Of a DNA stretch of 64,000 nt, positions 51,557 through 60,311 are shown one piece after another; the first letter of the stretch is position 1; every line of letters begins with the position of its first letter. The notes beneath the pieces are model-generated. The model had not been told where the DNA came from, ran no database searches, and was given only the letters and a program-made list of their open reading frames with translations. The position numbers and the translations under genes are program-made. The stretch is from NCBI GenBank assembly GCA_044227325.1, contig JBGAFI010000001.1, positions 248,001 through 312,000 on the forward strand. The letters are read 5' to 3'. This DNA is from PFJX01 sp044227325. Its GTDB lineage: Bacteria > Pseudomonadota > Gammaproteobacteria > Burkholderiales > Thiobacillaceae.

Positions 51557-51586
51557 GAGAAAGCCCCGTCGAACCGGGACTTTCTC
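51557..51586 (-). terminator. Hairpin after carbonic anhydrase gene
   Basis: GAGAAAG (51557-51563) pairs with CTTTCTC (51580-51586), extended inward by four more pairs after one mismatch, with a six-base loop. It lies 15 bp past the stop codon. A true T-run is missing, so termination efficiency is uncertain. Confidence 0.5.
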
Positions 51587-51600
51587 ACTCAGAGCCAAAC

Positions 51601-52182
51601 TTAAGCCGCGGCGCCTACGGCCTTCGCTTCAGGCACCTCGATCAATTTCCCCGTCTTGCAGTCATAAATGTACCCATAGATCGGGATATTCGCGGGGACG
51701 AGCGGATGCTTGCGCACCCGGGTCACGTCTTCCAACACGCTTTGGGCCTGGTTGGAAATGGTGAGCCAGTTGATATAGCGACCTTCGGGAGATCCCGGTC
51801 CCGCCCCGTGGTCATGCCAGCCATTCGCATCGACGCTAGCCGTTTCCAGGCTGCTGCCGAGCAGGCTGGTCATGATGTCGTTGTTGAACGTTTCCATGCC
51901 GCAGTCGGTGTGGTGAATGATGAACCACTCCTTGGTTCCCAGGAGTTTGTAGGAAATAACGAGCGAACGAATTGCGTCGTCGCTGGCACGGCCGCCTGCA
52001 TTTCGGATCACGTGTGCATCGCCTTCGCACAGTCCCGCGAATTTGGCGGGATCGAGGCGCGCGTCCATGCAGGTCAGTACGGCAAAGCGCCGCCCCGGGG
52101 GCATCGGCAGATTTCCCTTGTCGCCGAAATTGTTGGCGTACTGGGCGTTGGCCGACAGGACTTCTTCTTTTACCTTGGACAT
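51601..52182 (-). CDS. Beta-class carbonic anhydrase
   Basis: A 193-residue zinc enzyme interconverting CO2 and bicarbonate. The zinc ligands and catalytic pair are clear: C38-x-D40-x-R42 in VLTCMDARLDP, then H91 and C94 in HHTDCGMETF. No signal peptide, so cytoplasmic. ATG 52182 follows AGAGGAG and is preferred over an upstream start. It is divergent from a sigma-54 activator gene and carries a sigma-54-like promoter at 52241-52256, so its expression is probably induced by that activator. Confidence 0.93.
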   Translation of the reverse strand: MSKVKEEVLSANAQYANNFGDKGNLPMPPGRRFAVLTCMDARLDPAKFAGLCEGDAHVIRNAGGRASDDAIRSLVISYKLLGTKEWFIIHHTDCGMETFNNDIMTSLLGSSLETASVDANGWHDHGAGPGSPEGRYINWLTISNQAQSVLEDVTRVRKHPLVPANIPIYGYIYDCKTGKLIEVPEAKAVGAAA

Positions 52183-52240
52183 GAAAGTCTCCTCTTGGGA
52201 TAGTGGGAAAATCACCGGTCGTTGGCCGGCCAGCCCATTA

Positions 52241-52256
52241 AGCACTTACTATGCCA
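52241..52256 (-). promoter_or_regulatory. Sigma-54-type -24/-12 promoter of the carbonic anhydrase gene
   Basis: The minus strand reads TGGCATAGTAAGTGCT: the -24 element TGGCA, the invariant GG-to-GC distance of ten bases and the -12 element TGCT fit the consensus TGGCACG-N4-TTGCT, with three mismatches outside the invariant bases. Transcription would begin near 52230, giving a leader of about 48 bases before ATG 52182. Confidence 0.65.
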
Positions 52257-52328
52257 CGTAAAAAATCAAATATATTCAATGAGTTATAGATTTATTGCGC
52301 GCGCACTGGGAAGTGGCTCTTCACAAAA

Positions 52329-52345
52329 TTGAAGTTATTCTTCAA
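52329..52345. promoter_or_regulatory. Perfect inverted repeat, candidate activator site
   Basis: TTGAAG-TTATT-CTTCAA is a perfect six-base inverted repeat with five-base centre, lying about 75-90 bp upstream of the carbonic anhydrase -24 element and 54 bp before the activator's ATG. The position is right for an enhancer of a sigma-54 activator. Confidence 0.5.
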
Positions 52346-52398
52346 ATTCTGGATTGGGACTATCCTAGTGGCGTCCCAACGACTTGGCGGAATGCCCG

Positions 52399-53967
52399 AT
52401 GTCAAAATCAGAGCCGTTTCCCAACCTCACACCCGAGGATTTTCTGCAAACATTTCTTGACGAGGCGAGGCGCGTGGCGCCGTTTGCCACGTGCAGCAGT
52501 CTGCAGTCCTTCATCCAGCAAATTGTCCTGAAAGCCAGCGCCGGTCTGGAAGAAACCTACCGCGAGGCGGAAGCGCTAACCGGACCGCTGACGCCAGCAC
52601 AATACGCAGAGCTGATAACGACGTTGAAGAACAGTATCGGCGGTCAATTTCGCGTCGTTTCGATCGAATACCCGCAAGTGCAGATTCATACCGAGCGCTG
52701 CCCATTCGGCAGCCTGGTGCATACGGCGCCAGGGCTTTGCCACATGACGTCGAGCATCTTTGGCGGCGTCGCGGCGCGCAATTTCGGCTATGCGAAAGTG
52801 GAGCTTCAGAGGCGAATCGCGCTGGGATCCGATAGCTGCGACATCTGCATCCACCTTGATCCCACCCGCGCCGAAGACGTCCTGGGCGACGAATATTTCA
52901 GCGACGGACATCAAGTCATTGGCGAGGTCAGGGCACCGAACGAGCTCCAGCGCATCATCGAACAGCGTCTTCATGCGCTATGGGTCCGCGGTTCGGGCAG
53001 CGGGGGCTCCAAAACCAGCGCCGATCGTCCCAGATTGGTGGCCGAGAGCGCGCCCATGCGTGCGCTGTTGAAGGCGGTGGAAAAGATTGCGGATACGCGG
53101 GCGACCGTTCTGCTGTTGGGCGAAACCGGCGCCGGCAAGGAGGTCCTGGCCAAGTCCATCCACAGCATGTCTTCCAGGCTGGACCGGCCCTTCATTGCCG
53201 TCAACTGCGGCAGTCTGCCCGCGGAATTGGTGGAAACGGAACTCTTCGGCCATGAGCAAGGCGCATTTACCGATGCCAAACGCCAGCACCAAGGACGTTT
53301 CGAGCTGGCACATGGCGGTACCTTGTTTCTGGACGAGGTCGACAGCCTGTCGCCAAAGGCACAGGTCTCGTTGCTCCGGGTACTGCAGGAAGGGCGTTTC
53401 GAACGGGTGGGTGGTCACCTCCCCGTTATTTGCGACGTTCGCGTCATCGCCGCAAGTAACCGTGAGCTTTCGCTCTTGGTGGAACAGGGAGAATTCCGTA
53501 AGGACCTGTATTTCCGTTTAAACGTGGTACCGCTGCGCATCCCTCCCCTGAGGGAACGACGGGAAGACATCATCCCCTTGGTTAAAACCTTCTTGCAGCG
53601 TTTCTCCGAGCGTTACCAATCCCCTTCCATCGAGATCTCGCCGGAGGTCGTGCGTTGTCTTGAGGAATACAACTGGCCCGGCAATATCCGCGAACTTGAA
53701 AATGTACTGGAGCGTGCTTTTCTGTTTGCCGACGGTCATGTCATCCGCAACATCAACCTGGACCTTGTGCCATGCACGACACCTGGCGAAGGCACAGTCC
53801 TAGACCTGAGGGAATTGAAACGAAAGGCGGCTGACGAGGTGGAGCGCCGTTACCTGGACGCGTCAATGGTTGATCACAACGGTGATGTGCAGGCGGTCGC
53901 CGCCGCGTTGGGGATGACGTCACGGGCGATATACCAAAAGCTTAATTATCATGGTCTTCGCAAATGA
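52399..53967 (+). CDS. Sigma-54-dependent activator with cysteine-rich V4R-like input domain
   Basis: A 522-residue enhancer-binding protein. The N-terminal input domain (about 1-200) has four Cys, C101 in ERCPFG, C114 in GLCHMT and the pair C147/C150 in SDSCDICIHL, in a pattern like the V4R small-molecule or metal-binding fold of XylR/DmpR-type regulators. The AAA+ domain has Walker A GETGAGKE (241-248), the sigma-54 loop as GAFTDA (288-293, one residue different from GAFTGA) and Walker B TLFLDEVD. A Fis-type HTH ends the protein (VAAALGMTSRAIYQKLNY). It is divergent from the carbonic anhydrase gene, its probable target. Confidence 0.9.
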   Translation: MSKSEPFPNLTPEDFLQTFLDEARRVAPFATCSSLQSFIQQIVLKASAGLEETYREAEALTGPLTPAQYAELITTLKNSIGGQFRVVSIEYPQVQIHTERCPFGSLVHTAPGLCHMTSSIFGGVAARNFGYAKVELQRRIALGSDSCDICIHLDPTRAEDVLGDEYFSDGHQVIGEVRAPNELQRIIEQRLHALWVRGSGSGGSKTSADRPRLVAESAPMRALLKAVEKIADTRATVLLLGETGAGKEVLAKSIHSMSSRLDRPFIAVNCGSLPAELVETELFGHEQGAFTDAKRQHQGRFELAHGGTLFLDEVDSLSPKAQVSLLRVLQEGRFERVGGHLPVICDVRVIAASNRELSLLVEQGEFRKDLYFRLNVVPLRIPPLRERREDIIPLVKTFLQRFSERYQSPSIEISPEVVRCLEEYNWPGNIRELENVLERAFLFADGHVIRNINLDLVPCTTPGEGTVLDLRELKRKAADEVERRYLDASMVDHNGDVQAVAAALGMTSRAIYQKLNYHGLRK

Positions 53968-54369
53968 CAAGATAGGTTGACGCTTGGCTTGGCCGGCCTT
54001 CCATCCTGGCCACTACCTGCGGCAGCAAAGGCCAAGAAAATGGCCTTGGTCCTGAACTGAGGCGACGCCGCTTGTGGCCCTGGCGCCTGCACGACGACGC
54101 CTCCCTTCGCTGGCCACTTCCGAGCCGTTGCAACCGCCCGACAAGGGTATGGGCTCTGTTCCAAGCGCACCCGCCGCTTCGTGGCGTCCGCACGGTGAAC
54201 CGGGATAGACGTCCGGCTTCGAAAAAACCTGGCCGGTCCCGGCAGGGAGGGCGACCCGCATTGGCTGGCCAGGCATCCGGCAGGCGGCACGCTGCCGTTG
54301 ACGAAAGCAACAGGGACCGCTTCGGGTTCCCGCGTTCAAGCCGCAAGAGCGCCGCTGCCTTGTGGTCCG
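53968..54369. other. Non-coding region between convergent genes
   Basis: About 400 bp between the sigma-54 activator and the efflux outer-membrane gene, which converge here. A GGCCA/TGGCC stem (about 54028-54043) without T-run is the only structure noted. No supported gene; open frames on either strand look like chance. Confidence 0.55.
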
Positions 54370-55842
54370 CTAGTTCTCCCGGGTATCCGGCGCCGCGGCG
54401 GAAGCCACTTCCCAACTCCCACCCAGCGCCCGGATCAAATTGACCGTGGCGCGCGCCCGTTCGCCGTCCAGGCTGGTGGCGGCGCGTTGTTGTTGCAGGA
54501 CGCTGCGGTCGGCGTCGATGACGCCGAGGTAGCTGATGGCGCCTTCGCGGTACTGGATGTGGGAAAGCTGGGCGGCGCGGCCGGCGGCGCTGACGGCCTG
54601 GTCCTGGGCGCTGTTCTGGCGGTCCAGGATGCGCAGGTGGGCCAGGTTGTCCTCGACTTCCTTGAAGGCTTGCAGGATGGCCTGCCGGTAGTTGGCGACA
54701 TCTTCGTCGTAGGCGGCGTTGGCGCGGTCGACGCCGGCGGCGCGGGCGCCGCCGTCGAAGATCGGCAGGCTGAGCAGGGTGCCGGCCAGGGGGCCCAGGA
54801 GGTAGGCCCGGCTGGAGGCCTGGAACAGGTCGCCGAGTTTGGCCGATTCGTAGCCGTAGTTGCCGCTCAGGCTGAGGCGCGGGAAGTAGGCGGCGCGGGC
54901 GGCGCCGATGCGCGCGTTGGCGGCGGCCATGGCGCGTTCGGCGGCGGCGATGTCGGGCCGTCGTTCGAGCAGGGCGGAGGGCAGCCCGGCCGGCACGGCG
55001 ACCTTGAGGCGGCCGATCGGCTGTTCGTCCAGGGCGAACTCGGCCGGCGTTTTGCCGAGCAGGATGGCCAGGGCGTGTTCGGCCACGGCGCGCTGGCGGG
55101 CGACGCCGTCGGCCTCGGCCTGGGCCGAGGCCAGTTCGGTGCGGGCGCGGGCCAGTTCGAGTTCGCCGATGTCGCCGGCGTCGTAGCGGCGCTGGAAGAG
55201 TCGCAGGGTTTCGGCGCGCAGCTTGACGGTGTCGGCATAGAGCGCCCGCGTGGCGTCCAGCTCGCGGACCAGGAAGTAGGCCTGGGCGACGTCGGCCTGC
55301 AGCGCCAGCAGAGTCGAGCGGAACAGGGCCCGGTCGCGCTCGGTCTCGATTTTGGCGGCGTCGGCCACGCTGCCCAGGCGGCCGAACAGGTCGGCCTCGT
55401 AGGCAAAGGTGGCCTGGCCGCGCCACAGGGTCTGGGCGCGGGTGTCGGCATCGGCGGCCAGGCCTTGCGAGGCCGGCGAGGCAAGCTGGCGGGTCGGGCC
55501 GAAGCCGACGCCGATCCGCGGGAAGAGCGCGGCGCGCGCGTTCTTTTCCAGCGCCCGGGCCTGGCCCAGGCGGGCGGCGGCGGCCTTGAGGCTCTGGTTG
55601 GCGGCCAGGGCCTGCAGTTCCAGATCGTTCAGCGTGGCGTCGCCGAACACCTGCCACCATTCGCCGCGGGCGACAGCGTCGGCGGGTTCGGCCAGCTTCC
55701 ACTGTCCGTCGGCCGGCGCGGCCTCCTTGTAGGCGGCGGGAACGGCCGCCTGCGGGCGCTGGTAGATGGGGGCCGGCGAGCAGCCGGCGAGCAGCATCAG
55801 GCCGGCCAGCAGGGTACTTGTCAGGGCGTAGCGGGGTTTCAT
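54370..55842 (-). CDS. Efflux outer-membrane lipoprotein (OMF, NodT family)
   Basis: A 490-residue outer-membrane factor: lipoprotein signal ending in LMLLAGC (Cys at 21), then the helical-barrel repeats of the TolC/OprM class, for example EWWQVFGDATLNDLELQALA, DVAQAYFLVRELDATRALY and LERRPDIAAAERAMAAANA. It forms the exit duct for the RND pump encoded just upstream; the two genes are 4 bp apart. In Burkholderia the corresponding gene is oprC/opcM. ATG 55842 is preferred as it directly precedes the lipoprotein signal. Confidence 0.94.
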   Translation of the reverse strand: MKPRYALTSTLLAGLMLLAGCSPAPIYQRPQAAVPAAYKEAAPADGQWKLAEPADAVARGEWWQVFGDATLNDLELQALAANQSLKAAAARLGQARALEKNARAALFPRIGVGFGPTRQLASPASQGLAADADTRAQTLWRGQATFAYEADLFGRLGSVADAAKIETERDRALFRSTLLALQADVAQAYFLVRELDATRALYADTVKLRAETLRLFQRRYDAGDIGELELARARTELASAQAEADGVARQRAVAEHALAILLGKTPAEFALDEQPIGRLKVAVPAGLPSALLERRPDIAAAERAMAAANARIGAARAAYFPRLSLSGNYGYESAKLGDLFQASSRAYLLGPLAGTLLSLPIFDGGARAAGVDRANAAYDEDVANYRQAILQAFKEVEDNLAHLRILDRQNSAQDQAVSAAGRAAQLSHIQYREGAISYLGVIDADRSVLQQQRAATSLDGERARATVNLIRALGGSWEVASAAAPDTREN

Positions 55843-55846
55843 GGCG

Positions 55847-58800
55847 TTACTCCGGAATCGCTTGGGGAGCGGCGGGGCCGGCCACCAGCGGGGCGTCGTG
55901 GTGCGAGGCGGAATGCAGCTTGTGCTTCTTGTCCAGGGTGCGCAGCAGCACATAGAAGACCGGCGTCAGGAAGAGCCCGAATAGGGTCACGCCGAGCATG
56001 CCGAAGAACACGGCGATGCCCATGGCGTGGCGCATTTCGGCGCCGGCGCCGGAGGACAGCACGAGGGGCATGACGCCCATGATGAAGGCGATGGAGGTCA
56101 TCAGGATGGGGCGCAGACGCAGGCGGCTGGCGTCGATCGCGGCCTGTACCGGCGTGCGGCCCTGGAGCTCCAGCTCGCGGGCGAACTCGACGATGAGGAT
56201 GGCGTTCTTGCAGGCCAGCCCCACCAGCACCATCAGCCCGATCTGGGTGAAGATGTTGTTGTCGCCGCCGGTCAGCCAGACGCCGGCGAGGGCCGCGAAC
56301 AGGCTGGTGGGCACGATCAGGATGACGGCCAGCGGCAGGGTCAGGCTTTCGTACTGCGCGGCCAGGACCAGGAAGACCAGCAGCACGCTGATAGGGAATA
56401 CCCAGATGCCGGCGTTGCCGGCCAGAATCTTCTGGTAGGTCAGGTCGGTCCATTCGAACTTGACGCCGCGCGGCAGGGTCGCCGCCGCCACCCGCTCGGC
56501 CGCCGCCTCGGCCTGGGCCGAGGAATAGCCGGGGGCGGGGCCGCCGTTGATGTCGGCCGCCGTGTAGCCGTTGTAGCGCACCACCATTTCCGGCCCGAAG
56601 GTCTGCTTGACCTGGACCAGCGAGGACAGGGGCACCATCTCGCCGGCCGCGTTGCGCACCTTCAACTGGCCGATATCCTCGGGATGGGCGCGGAAGGGGG
56701 CGTCGGCCTGGGCGCGCACCTGGTAGACGCGGCCGAAGCGGTTGAAGTCGTTGACGTACTGGGAGCCGAGGTAGATCTGCATGGTGTCGAACACGTCGGT
56801 GACCGAAACGCCCAACTGCTTGGCCCGCGTGCGGTCGAGATCGACGTCGATCTGGGGCACGTTGATCTGGTAGCTGGAGAACATCGGGCCGAGGGCCGGC
56901 TCCTTGGCCGCCGCCGCCATGAAGGCGTTGGCCGCGTTGTTGAGTTCGGCAAAGCCCACCGAACCGCGATCCTCGATCTGCATCTTGAAGCCGCCCACCG
57001 TGCCCAGGCCCATGACCGGCGGCGGCGGGAAGGTGGCGATGAAGCCCTCCTGGATGGCCGAGTATTTCTGGTTCAGCGCGCCGGCGATGGCGCCCGCCGA
57101 CAGCGCCGGGCTCTTGCGCTCCGCGAAGGGTTTCAGGGTGACGAAGACGATGCCGGCGCTGGAACTGTTGGTGAAGCCGTTGATCGACAGGCCGGGGAAG
57201 GCGACGGCGTGTTCGACGCCGGGCTGTTTCAGGGCGATCTCGCTCATCTCGCGGATGACGGCCTCGGTGCGGTCCAGCGAGGCGCCGTTGGGCAGTTGCG
57301 TGAAGCTGACCAGGTACTGCTTGTCCTGCCCCGGCACGAAGCCGCCGGGGACGATGTAGGACAGGCCGATGGCGCCGCCGATCAGCGCGAGATAGAGGCC
57401 GATGGCGCCCGCCTTGTGCGAAATCATGCCGGTGACGCCGTGGCTGTAGCGTTCGGACGAGCGGCTGAAGAAGCGGTTGAAGGCGCGGAAGAAGCCGCCG
57501 AGATAACGGTCCATGCGCACCGTCAGCCAGTCCGGCTTCTCGTTGTGGCCCTTGAGCAGCAGGGCGGCCAGAGCCGGCGACAGGGTCAGCGAGTTGACCG
57601 CCGAGATCACCGTCGAGATGGCGATGGTCATGGCGAACTGCTTGTAGAACTGCCCGGTCAGGCCGGTCATGAAGGCCAGCGGCACGAACACCGCGATCAG
57701 GGTCAGGGCGATGGCGATGATCGGCCCGGACACTTCGCGCATGGCCCGGTAGGTGGCCTCGCGCGGGGTCAGCCCGGCCCCGATGTTGCGCTCCACGTTC
57801 TCGACCACGACGATGGCGTCATCGACGACGATGCCGATGGCCAGCACCATGCCGAACAGCGACAAGGCGTTGATCGAATAGCCGAAGCCGAGCATCAGCG
57901 AGAAGGTGCCGACGATGGAGACCGGCACGGCCAGCAGCGGGATGATCGAGGCGCGCCAGGTCTGCAGGAAGACGATGACCACCAGCACGACCAGCGATAT
58001 GGCTTCGAGCAGCGTATGCACGACGGCCTCGATGGAGGCGCGCACGAACTGGGTCGGGTCGTAGACGATCTCGTACTTCACCGAGTCGGGGAAGTCCTGG
58101 GCCAGTTCCTTCATGGCGGCGCGCACGTTGCTGGAAATCTGCAGCGCGTTGGCCCCCGGCGCCTGGAAGATGGGGATGGCCACCGCCGGCTTGTTGTCGA
58201 GCAGGGCGCGCAAGCCGTATTCGGCCGCCGCCAGCTCGACGCGGGCGACGTCGCCCAGGCGGGTGATGCCGCCGTCGGGCGAGGCCTTGAGGACGATGTC
58301 GGCGAATTCCTCGGTGGTCTTCAGGCGGCCCTGGGCGTTCACATTGAACTGCAGCGGCACGCCGGGCAGGGTGGGCGAGGCGCCGAGGGTGCCGGCCGCC
58401 ACCTGCACGTTCTGCTCGCGGATGGAGCGCACCACCTCGGCGGCGGTCAGGCCGCGCTGGGCCACCTTGCCGGGGTCGAGCCAGACGCGCATGGCGTAGT
58501 TGCCGGAACCGAACAGGCCGACCTCGCCCACGCCCTGGATGCGCGCCAGGCGATCCTTGACGTTGATCAGCGCGTAGTTGCGCAGATAGGTCATGTCGTA
58601 GCGGTCGTCGGGCGAGATCAGGTGCACCACCATGGTCAGCGTCGGCGAGCTTTTCAGGGTCGTCACGCCCAGGCGCTGCACGTCCTCGGGCAGGCGCGGC
58701 AGGGCTTGCGAGACGCGGTTCTGCACCAGTTGCTGGGCCTTGTCGGGATCGACGCCCAACTGGAAGTGGACCGTGACCGTCAGGTTGCCATCGCTGTTGG

Positions 58801-59050
58801 CCTGGGACTGCATGTAGAGCATGTTCTCGACGCCGTTGATGGATTCCTCCAGCGGCGCGGCGACGGTTTCGGCGATCACCTTGGGGTTGGCCCCGGGATA
58901 CTGGGCGCGCACCACCACCGAGGGTGGCACCACTTCCGGGTATTCCGAGATCGGCAGCTTGAACGCCGCCAGCACGCCGGCGAGCAGGATCAGCATGGAG
59001 ATCACCCCGGCGAAGATGGGGCGGTCGATGAAGAATTTGGATATGTTCAT
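55847..59050 (-). CDS. RND efflux permease, HAE-1 family
   Basis: A 1067-residue inner-membrane pump with 12 helices and two large periplasmic loops. N-terminus MNISKFFIDRPIFAGVISML; the proton-relay segment AIGIVVDDAIVVVENVERNI in TM4 has the two essential Asp residues, and the second half contains LVGLACKNAILIVEFARELE. It expels drugs using the proton gradient. Resemblance of the operon order to llpE-bpeE-bpeF-oprC suggests antibiotics such as chloramphenicol or trimethoprim as substrates in relatives; the substrates here are unknown. Confidence 0.96.
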   Translation of the reverse strand: MNISKFFIDRPIFAGVISMLILLAGVLAAFKLPISEYPEVVPPSVVVRAQYPGANPKVIAETVAAPLEESINGVENMLYMQSQANSDGNLTVTVHFQLGVDPDKAQQLVQNRVSQALPRLPEDVQRLGVTTLKSSPTLTMVVHLISPDDRYDMTYLRNYALINVKDRLARIQGVGEVGLFGSGNYAMRVWLDPGKVAQRGLTAAEVVRSIREQNVQVAAGTLGASPTLPGVPLQFNVNAQGRLKTTEEFADIVLKASPDGGITRLGDVARVELAAAEYGLRALLDNKPAVAIPIFQAPGANALQISSNVRAAMKELAQDFPDSVKYEIVYDPTQFVRASIEAVVHTLLEAISLVVLVVIVFLQTWRASIIPLLAVPVSIVGTFSLMLGFGYSINALSLFGMVLAIGIVVDDAIVVVENVERNIGAGLTPREATYRAMREVSGPIIAIALTLIAVFVPLAFMTGLTGQFYKQFAMTIAISTVISAVNSLTLSPALAALLLKGHNEKPDWLTVRMDRYLGGFFRAFNRFFSRSSERYSHGVTGMISHKAGAIGLYLALIGGAIGLSYIVPGGFVPGQDKQYLVSFTQLPNGASLDRTEAVIREMSEIALKQPGVEHAVAFPGLSINGFTNSSSAGIVFVTLKPFAERKSPALSAGAIAGALNQKYSAIQEGFIATFPPPPVMGLGTVGGFKMQIEDRGSVGFAELNNAANAFMAAAAKEPALGPMFSSYQINVPQIDVDLDRTRAKQLGVSVTDVFDTMQIYLGSQYVNDFNRFGRVYQVRAQADAPFRAHPEDIGQLKVRNAAGEMVPLSSLVQVKQTFGPEMVVRYNGYTAADINGGPAPGYSSAQAEAAAERVAAATLPRGVKFEWTDLTYQKILAGNAGIWVFPISVLLVFLVLAAQYESLTLPLAVILIVPTSLFAALAGVWLTGGDNNIFTQIGLMVLVGLACKNAILIVEFARELELQGRTPVQAAIDASRLRLRPILMTSIAFIMGVMPLVLSSGAGAEMRHAMGIAVFFGMLGVTLFGLFLTPVFYVLLRTLDKKHKLHSASHHDAPLVAGPAAPQAIPE

Positions 59051-59081
59051 GGCGGGCTTTCTGGCGCGGCGCGTGCCGGGA

Positions 59082-60311
59082 TCAACCGGCTTGGCCGTTC
59101 TTGGCGGCGGCCGTGGTCTGGCCGGCGCCGTCGCGCATCTCGGTGGGATTGGGGCTGACCGCGTCGCCGGGGCGCACCCGCTGCAGGCCGTTGACCACGA
59201 TGCGCTCGCCGCTCTTCAGGCCGCGGTCGACGATGACCAGGCCGTTCTGGGTGGCGCCGGTGTGCACTTCGCGGTATTCGGTCTTGTTGTCGGCGCCGAT
59301 CACCAGCACGAAACGCTTGTCCTGGTCGGTGCCGACGGCCTTTTCGTTGATCAGCAGGGCCTCGCGTTCCTGGCCGCCGCCCAGGCGGATGCGCGCGTAC
59401 AGGCCGGGCACCAGGCGCCCGCCCGGATTGTCGAAGATGGCGCGCACGCGGATGGTGCCGGAGGCCGTGTCCAGCCGGTTGTCCACCGAGTGGATGCGGC
59501 CTTCCAGCGGGTAGCCGTCCTCGTCGGCCAGGCCCAGGCTGACCGGCAGGGCGGTGCCCTTGGCGGTGCGGGCCGGATTGACGTAACGCAGGAAGGTTTG
59601 CTCGTCGACGTCGAAGGCGGCGTAGATCTTGTTCGCCGAGACCATGGTGGTGAGCGCCGGGCCGCCGTTGGCGGTGACCAGGTTGCCGACCGTCACCTCG
59701 GCGCGCGACAAGCGGCCGTCGATGGGGGCGGCGATCCGCGTGTAGTCGAGGTTGAGCCTGGCGACGCGCAGCGCGGCCTGGGCCGCCTGCAGGCTGGCGG
59801 CGCCGTCGCGGGCGGCGTTCTGCTTCTCCTCGTAGTCGCGCCGGGCGATGGCGTTGTCCGCCAGCAGGCGCTCGCCCCGCGCCAGGTCGGCGGCGGTGTA
59901 GGCGGCGCGCGCCTCGGCCGCCGCCACCTGGGCCTGGGCGCGGGCAAGCTCGGCGGCGTAGGGGCGGGGGTCGATGGTGAACAGCTCGTCGCCCTTCCTG
60001 ACCGTGGCGCCGTCCTTGAAATGCACGGCGGTCAGGATGCCGGACACCTGGGGGCGGATTTCCACCCGGTCGACCGCTTCCATGCGGCCGGAGAAATACT
60101 GCCAATCGACGATGTTGCGGCTGACCACGGCGGCCACCTCCACCGGCGTGGCCTGGGCCTCGGCGGCGGGGGCCTCGGCTTGCGCTTTCTGGCCGCCGGA
60201 GAGGCCCCAGGCCGCGGCGGTGACGGCGACGATCCCGGCCACGGCCAGGGAGAGGGTGGTGGTCTTGGTCTTGATCTTGGCGGAGCGCGGGGCGAGGTTG
60301 GGGGGGCTCAT
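59082..60311 (-). CDS. RND efflux periplasmic adaptor (MFP)
   Basis: A 409-residue membrane-fusion protein. A basic N-terminus and membrane anchor (TTLSLAVAGIVAVTAAAWGL) are followed by lipoyl/barrel-sandwich (DRVEIRPQVSGILTAVHFKD), helical hairpin (LARAQAQVAAAEARAAYTA) and beta-barrel domains. It links the RND permease to the outer-membrane duct. Its start overlaps the hydrolase stop by four bases and its stop is 31 bp before the RND gene, all in one operon. Confidence 0.94.
   Translation of the reverse strand: MSPPNLAPRSAKIKTKTTTLSLAVAGIVAVTAAAWGLSGGQKAQAEAPAAEAQATPVEVAAVVSRNIVDWQYFSGRMEAVDRVEIRPQVSGILTAVHFKDGATVRKGDELFTIDPRPYAAELARAQAQVAAAEARAAYTAADLARGERLLADNAIARRDYEEKQNAARDGAASLQAAQAALRVARLNLDYTRIAAPIDGRLSRAEVTVGNLVTANGGPALTTMVSANKIYAAFDVDEQTFLRYVNPARTAKGTALPVSLGLADEDGYPLEGRIHSVDNRLDTASGTIRVRAIFDNPGGRLVPGLYARIRLGGGQEREALLINEKAVGTDQDKRFVLVIGADNKTEYREVHTGATQNGLVIVDRGLKSGERIVVNGLQRVRPGDAVSPNPTEMRDGAGQTTAAAKNGQAG

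Larger units (their letters stand above)
51071..51600. other. Non-coding region between the kdp locus and the carbonic anhydrase gene
   Basis: About 530 bp. It contains the right copy of the 58-bp repeat (51159-51216) and a hairpin at 51557-51586. The rest (51217-51556) has no credible gene on either strand and base composition is somewhat lower in GC than coding DNA. It may be the scar of a lost or imported segment. Confidence 0.6.

Noticed and set aside
53968..54369. Intrinsic terminator after the sigma-54 activator
   Set aside because: A GGCCA/TGGCC stem exists but has no T-run and a weak stem.
56027..59158. Very long open frame (over 1000 codons) on the plus strand opposite the RND pump gene
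   Set aside because: Antisense frames stay open in GC-rich coding DNA; the predicted protein is a Gly/Arg/Asp/His-rich sequence without any domain, whereas the minus strand is a clear RND permease.
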